Source of the DNA: Myxococcales bacterium
GTDB lineage: Bacteria > Myxococcota > Myxococcia > Myxococcales > Myxococcaceae
Assembly: GCA_003153055.1 (NCBI GenBank)
Contig: PMBV01000393.1
Span: 1 to 8,183 of the forward strand
Direction: 5' to 3'
DNA length: 8,183 bases
The notes under the pieces are model-generated. The model searched no databases. It saw only the letters and a list, made by a program, of their open reading frames with translations, and was not told where the DNA came from. Shown here one piece after another: positions 5,593 to 8,183 of this stretch; position 1 is the stretch's first letter, and each line of letters begins with the position of its first letter. Both the position numbers and the translations under genes were made by a program.

Positions 5593-6135
5593 ATGGTGAA
5601 GACGTTCGAGAAGGCCGTCACGGGTTTCAACCACAACATCAAGCACAAGGGAAAAGTGTACCACGTTCAGACCGAGGACTCTGGCGTGGCCAACCCCCAT
5701 CTCATCACTCACCTGTTCGTGGGCGGCAATATCCTCGCGACGAAACGGCGCTCGTACGCCGAGCTGGCGCGAGACGAGAATCTGCCTGACGTCGTGCGCG
5801 ACATGATGGAGGAGCAGCACAAGGAGATGCTGCGCAACCTCATCAACGGGGTCTACGACAACGTCGAGAAGGGGAAGCACTTCCAGCCCGGCCAGCTCGC
5901 GGTGGAGCCCAAGCCGGTTCCTCGTCGACCGGCCCCCGAGCCAGTGAAGCTCACCCAATTGGCGCCTCCTCCTGGCCCCGGGCCGTTGCCGCCTGAGGTG
6001 CTGGCGGCGCGCGAGCTGCACGAGGCCCCCAGAGAGAACAATGTCGGCGTCGAGACCCTGTTCGGCGAAGACCTCATCAGCGAGAAGAGCCTCGACGAGG
6101 TCATTTTGAGCTACCTGGCTGGCGAGGGCAGCTGA
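5593..6135 (+). CDS. Conserved hypothetical protein with Pro-rich linker and C-terminal motif
   Basis: The protein is 180 residues with no signal peptide or membrane segment. Residues 8-55 form a compact, motif-like region: FNHNIKHKGKVYHVQTEDSG (12-31), then NPHLITHLFVGGNILATK. A charged helical part follows (56-95, including MMEEQHKEMLRNLINGVYD), then a proline-rich linker (about 103-135), and an acidic C-terminal segment VETLFGEDLISEKSLDEVIL (153-172). I recall similar sequences as unnamed proteins in myxobacteria and relatives, but no function is known to me. The short, strongly patterned C-terminal segment after a flexible linker looks like a docking peptide, which is inference. The ribosome site is weak (AGG 3 nt before the ATG at 5593). 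A good intrinsic terminator follows, suggesting a single-gene unit or the end of a mobA transcript. Confidence 0.75.
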   Translation: MVKTFEKAVTGFNHNIKHKGKVYHVQTEDSGVANPHLITHLFVGGNILATKRRSYAELARDENLPDVVRDMMEEQHKEMLRNLINGVYDNVEKGKHFQPGQLAVEPKPVPRRPAPEPVKLTQLAPPPGPGPLPPEVLAARELHEAPRENNVGVETLFGEDLISEKSLDEVILSYLAGEGS

Positions 6136-6137
6136 AA

Positions 6138-6166
6138 GGGCACTGGGGCTGTTCCCGGCCCATTTT
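6138..6166 (+). terminator. Intrinsic terminator after the 180-residue protein gene
   Basis: GGGC (6138-6141) pairs with GCCC (6158-6161) and TGGG (6144-6147) with CCCG (6154-6157). The loop is 6 nt, with one AC bulge, followed directly by ATTTT. It starts 3 nt after the stop codon. The T-run is short, so some read-through is possible. Confidence 0.5.
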
Positions 6167-6247
6167 GCTCCGTGCCTCTCCTGCAAGCCGCGGCCATGAT
6201 TGATCGACTTGGCCGCCTCACGGCATCGAGTCATTGGGATTCAACGT

Positions 6248-6274
6248 GAACTTTGCTACGCGAGGTCCGTCTAC
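6248..6274 (+). promoter_or_regulatory. Candidate ECF (RpoE-like) promoter of the TPR-moxR operon
   Basis: GAACTT (6248-6253), 15 nt, then GTCTAC (6269-6274) matches the layout of E. coli sigma-E promoters, where GAACTT is followed after 15 nt by GTCTGA (as at rpoH P3). Transcription would begin near 6281, giving a leader of about 25 nt that includes the GGAG ribosome site at 6297-6300. It sits after a terminator and before a two-gene operon, where a promoter is needed. The match is seen; use by an ECF sigma factor is inference. Confidence 0.45.
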
Positions 6275-6296
6275 GATGGACCTGCGCGTTCCCTGT

Positions 6297-6300
6297 GGAG
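6297..6300 (+). promoter_or_regulatory. Ribosome binding site deciding the TPR gene start
   Basis: GGAG is 6 nt before the ATG at 6307 but only 3 nt before the adjacent ATG at 6304. This favours 6307, which also opens a tidy signal peptide. Confidence 0.55.
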
Positions 6301-6306
6301 AACATG

Positions 6307-7692
6307 ATGCGTAACGCCCTGATTTTCGTGTTTGCTCTCAGCGCGTCCGGAGCGTGGGCTGGCCCAGTGCAGCCCTCTCCCGCGGCGCGCTCCGCCTTCG
6401 AGCGAGGAGAGAAGGCGCTCGAAGCCCAGAAATACGATGACGCGGCGGCGGCCTACCAGGAGGCGCTGAAGGCCACTCCCAACTATGCGCCAGCGCTCAA
6501 CGGCCTGGGCAGCGCCCTGTTCAAGCAGAAGAAATCCGCCGAGGCGATCGCCCAGTTCACGCTGGCGACGCAGGCTGACCCCTCGTTCAAGCTGGCGTGG
6601 TTCAACCTGGGCTACGCCGCCCGCAAGACCCAAGACTTCTCCACCGCCGTCGAGGCGTACGAGAAGTACACCGCTCTCGACGGGGCCGACGCCGACGGCT
6701 TCTACGGCCTGGGCGAGTCGTACAAGGCCATGGGTCAGGCCGAGAAGGGCATCAGCGCGTACGAGGCGTACCTGAAGCTCGAGAAGCGGGCTTCGGAGCA
6801 GAAGTGGATCGACAAGGCCAAGGAGTCCATCGAACAGCTCCGTGCGAAGAAGGCGGCGCCAGTCGTGGCCACGCCCACGCCATCAGCTCCCGCGCCCGCG
6901 GCCCCGCCGCCACCCGTCACCAGCCCGACGCCGACCGCGACCGCTCCGAGCGCGGCGCCATCGCCTTCCGAACCCATCAACGCCCTGGCGGCGACGGCGG
7001 CGAAGAAGGTGGCCGAAGGCGACAAGCTGTGGGCTGAGAAGAAGTACCGAGAGGCCTCCTTCGCCTTTCAAGACGCCGTCAACGCCGACCCCAACGGCAT
7101 CGAGGCGTTGTTCAAGCTCGGCAATGCCTACGCGGTGCTGGGCTACTATTCCCAGGCCATCGACAAGTGGGCTCGGGTGCAGCAGGTCTCCAGCGATCCC
7201 TCGGTCAAGAAGAGCGCCCAGGACAACATCAACAAGGCGCAGCAGAAGATGGCCCAGACTGGCGGCGGCTCTCCCCAGGAGCAGAGCAAGCCTCCGGCGT
7301 CCGGTCCGGTGGCCGACTCCACCCGGGGCCAGGCTCGCCAGTACTACGAGGCCGGCGTCCAGCTCGTCAGCCAGCGTCGCTATGGCGAGGCGCTCAACTA
7401 CCTGAACGAGTGCCTGAAGCTCGAGCCGGCACTCACCGTGGGCTACGTGGCGCGAGGCTCGACGCTCATCGGCCTGCGGCGATTCGCCGAGGCGGCCATC
7501 GACTACCAGTATGCCCTCAAGCTCGATGCGGGGCTGTCCTCGCCGCTGTACGGCCTGGCCGAGGCCTACCGGGGCATGAACCGCATCGACGACGCGCGCA
7601 GCTACTACCAGCGCTACGTCGGCTCCCGTGCCACTGACGTGCGCGCCGAGCTGCAGTCCGATGCCCGCCAGAAGCTCGATCAGCTACGCTAG
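6307..7692 (+). CDS. Exported TPR-repeat protein
   Basis: The protein is 461 residues from the ATG at 6307. Residues 1-18 ([18 protein letters not shown]) are a signal peptide, so the protein is exported to the periplasm or beyond. Four tetratricopeptide repeats follow at about 28-160 (units beginning [34 protein letters not shown] and [11 protein letters not shown]). Then comes an Ala/Pro/Thr-rich linker (183-223). At least two more TPRs lie at 230-297, a Gln/Gly/Pro-rich spacer at 310-338, and three TPRs at 339-440 before a short helical tail. TPRs are protein-docking superhelices; no catalytic motif is present. The longer frame from a TTG at 6253 would bury the signal peptide and run through the candidate promoter, so it is not favoured. 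The stop overlaps the ribosome site of the next gene, a MoxR ATPase. TPR proteins are often found with MoxR/VWA (Bat-type) clusters, suggesting a joint envelope role; partner and substrate are unknown. Confidence 0.85.
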   Translation: MRNALIFVFALSASGAWAGPVQPSPAARSAFERGEKALEAQKYDDAAAAYQEALKATPNYAPALNGLGSALFKQKKSAEAIAQFTLATQADPSFKLAWFNLGYAARKTQDFSTAVEAYEKYTALDGADADGFYGLGESYKAMGQAEKGISAYEAYLKLEKRASEQKWIDKAKESIEQLRAKKAAPVVATPTPSAPAPAAPPPPVTSPTPTATAPSAAPSPSEPINALAATAAKKVAEGDKLWAEKKYREASFAFQDAVNADPNGIEALFKLGNAYAVLGYYSQAIDKWARVQQVSSDPSVKKSAQDNINKAQQKMAQTGGGSPQEQSKPPASGPVADSTRGQARQYYEAGVQLVSQRRYGEALNYLNECLKLEPALTVGYVARGSTLIGLRRFAEAAIDYQYALKLDAGLSSPLYGLAEAYRGMNRIDDARSYYQRYVGSRATDVRAELQSDARQKLDQLR

Positions 7693-7700
7693 GGGCCCCC

Positions 7701-8183
7701 ATGAACACCGACATCAGGGCAATCACCGACGCGGTGAAGCTGCAGAGCGCTTTCGTCGAGCCGCTGTTCCTCGAGGTCTCGAAGGTCATCGTCGGGCAGA
7801 AGCCGATGCTCGAGCGGGTGTTGATCGGCCTCTTGTGCAACGGCCACGTGCTCCTCGAGGGCGTGCCGGGGCTCGCCAAGACGCTCACCGTGCGCACCTT
7901 CGCCGACGCGCTGTCGGCCCAGTTCCAGCGCATTCAATTCACCCCTGACCTCTTGCCTGCCGACCTCATCGGCACGGTCATCTACAACCAGCAGACGGCG
8001 AGCTTCGCCGTGCGCAAGGGGCCCATTTTCGCCAACGTCATCTTGGCCGACGAAATCAACCGAGCGCCGGCCAAGGTGCAGTCGGCGTTGCTCGAGGCGA
8101 TGCAGGAGCGGCAGGCGACCATCGGCAACACGACCTTCCCGCTCCCTTCGCCTTTCATCGTGCTGGCCACCCAGAACCCCATC
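7701..8183 (+). CDS. MoxR-family AAA+ ATPase (N-terminal part)
   Basis: There are 161 residues in the window; the gene continues past the right edge, where about half of a typical 320-residue MoxR is missing. MoxR ATPases are chaperone-like AAA+ proteins that usually work with a VWA-domain partner to mature or activate enzyme and envelope complexes. Visible features: [17 protein letters not shown] (29-45), Walker A GVPGLAKT (54-61), [13 protein letters not shown] (80-92), Walker [12 protein letters not shown] (113-123) with Asp117 and Glu118, [11 protein letters not shown] (127-137), and sensor 1 LATQNPI (155-161) with Asn159. All are typical of the MoxR proper subgroup. AGGGG at 7691-7695 overlaps the TPR stop and lies 5 nt before the ATG, so translation is probably coupled. 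A DUF58 and VWA gene would be expected next, but that lies outside the window. Confidence 0.92.
   Translation, partial: MNTDIRAITDAVKLQSAFVEPLFLEVSKVIVGQKPMLERVLIGLLCNGHVLLEGVPGLAKTLTVRTFADALSAQFQRIQFTPDLLPADLIGTVIYNQQTASFAVRKGPIFANVILADEINRAPAKVQSALLEAMQERQATIGNTTFPLPSPFIVLATQNPI

Noticed and set aside
5530..6234. 234-residue minus-strand open frame opposite the conserved hypothetical gene
   Set aside because: The plus-strand protein has recognisable conserved segments, a terminator after it and plausible amino acid composition; the antisense frame does not.
6291..6299. Third CCCTGTGGA copy before the TPR gene
   Set aside because: It is part of the ribosome site region, stands alone without the inverted partner, and can be chance.

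Overview
The window is GC-rich bacterial chromosome with densely packed genes. The gene set is a Tol-Pal motor pair, a Cys-repeat lipoprotein, a TPR/MoxR cluster, and a small conserved protein whose style I associate with myxobacteria. Together with the strong G/C bias this suggests a member of the Myxococcota (former Deltaproteobacteria). That placement is inference from gene style; no rRNA or other taxonomic marker is present. I see no tRNA, rRNA, CRISPR array, insertion sequence or prophage gene.

Layout. Positions 1-763 (minus strand) hold the start of tolR and a complete tolQ, the beginning of a Tol-Pal envelope motor operon running off the left edge. A 136-bp divergent spacer with alternating CCCTG/CAGGG elements separates it from a plus-strand lipoprotein (900-1919) built of three homologous Cys-paired repeats. 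Next is murI (glutamate racemase, 1975-2799), which meets a minus-strand secreted protein of unknown function (2832-3476) tail to tail over a short hairpin. That secreted protein and the next gene, a metallo-beta-lactamase-fold hydrolase (3475-4146), are divergent, and their ATG codons share the same CATG. The hydrolase converges, with a 7-bp gap, on a minus-strand M50-type membrane protease (4154-4879). The protease is divergent from mobA (Mo-cofactor guanylyltransferase, 4970-5533). Each of these two start codons is directly abutted by a perfect small hairpin.

The right part is all plus strand: a conserved hypothetical protein (5593-6135) followed by a likely terminator, then a promoter resembling ECF (RpoE-like) sites, then a two-gene operon of an exported TPR protein (6307-7692) and a MoxR-type AAA+ ATPase (7701 to the right edge, incomplete).

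Most genes are core metabolism or envelope functions (cell-wall D-glutamate, Tol-Pal, Mo cofactor, MoxR chaperone). They do not form one pathway, and orientation changes often. I do not see a convincing new multi-gene system. The points most worth a second look are the paired start-codon hairpins of the protease/mobA divergent unit, the overlapping start codons at 3474-3477, the ECF-like promoter before the TPR-moxR operon, the three-repeat lipoprotein, and the unnamed 180-residue protein.
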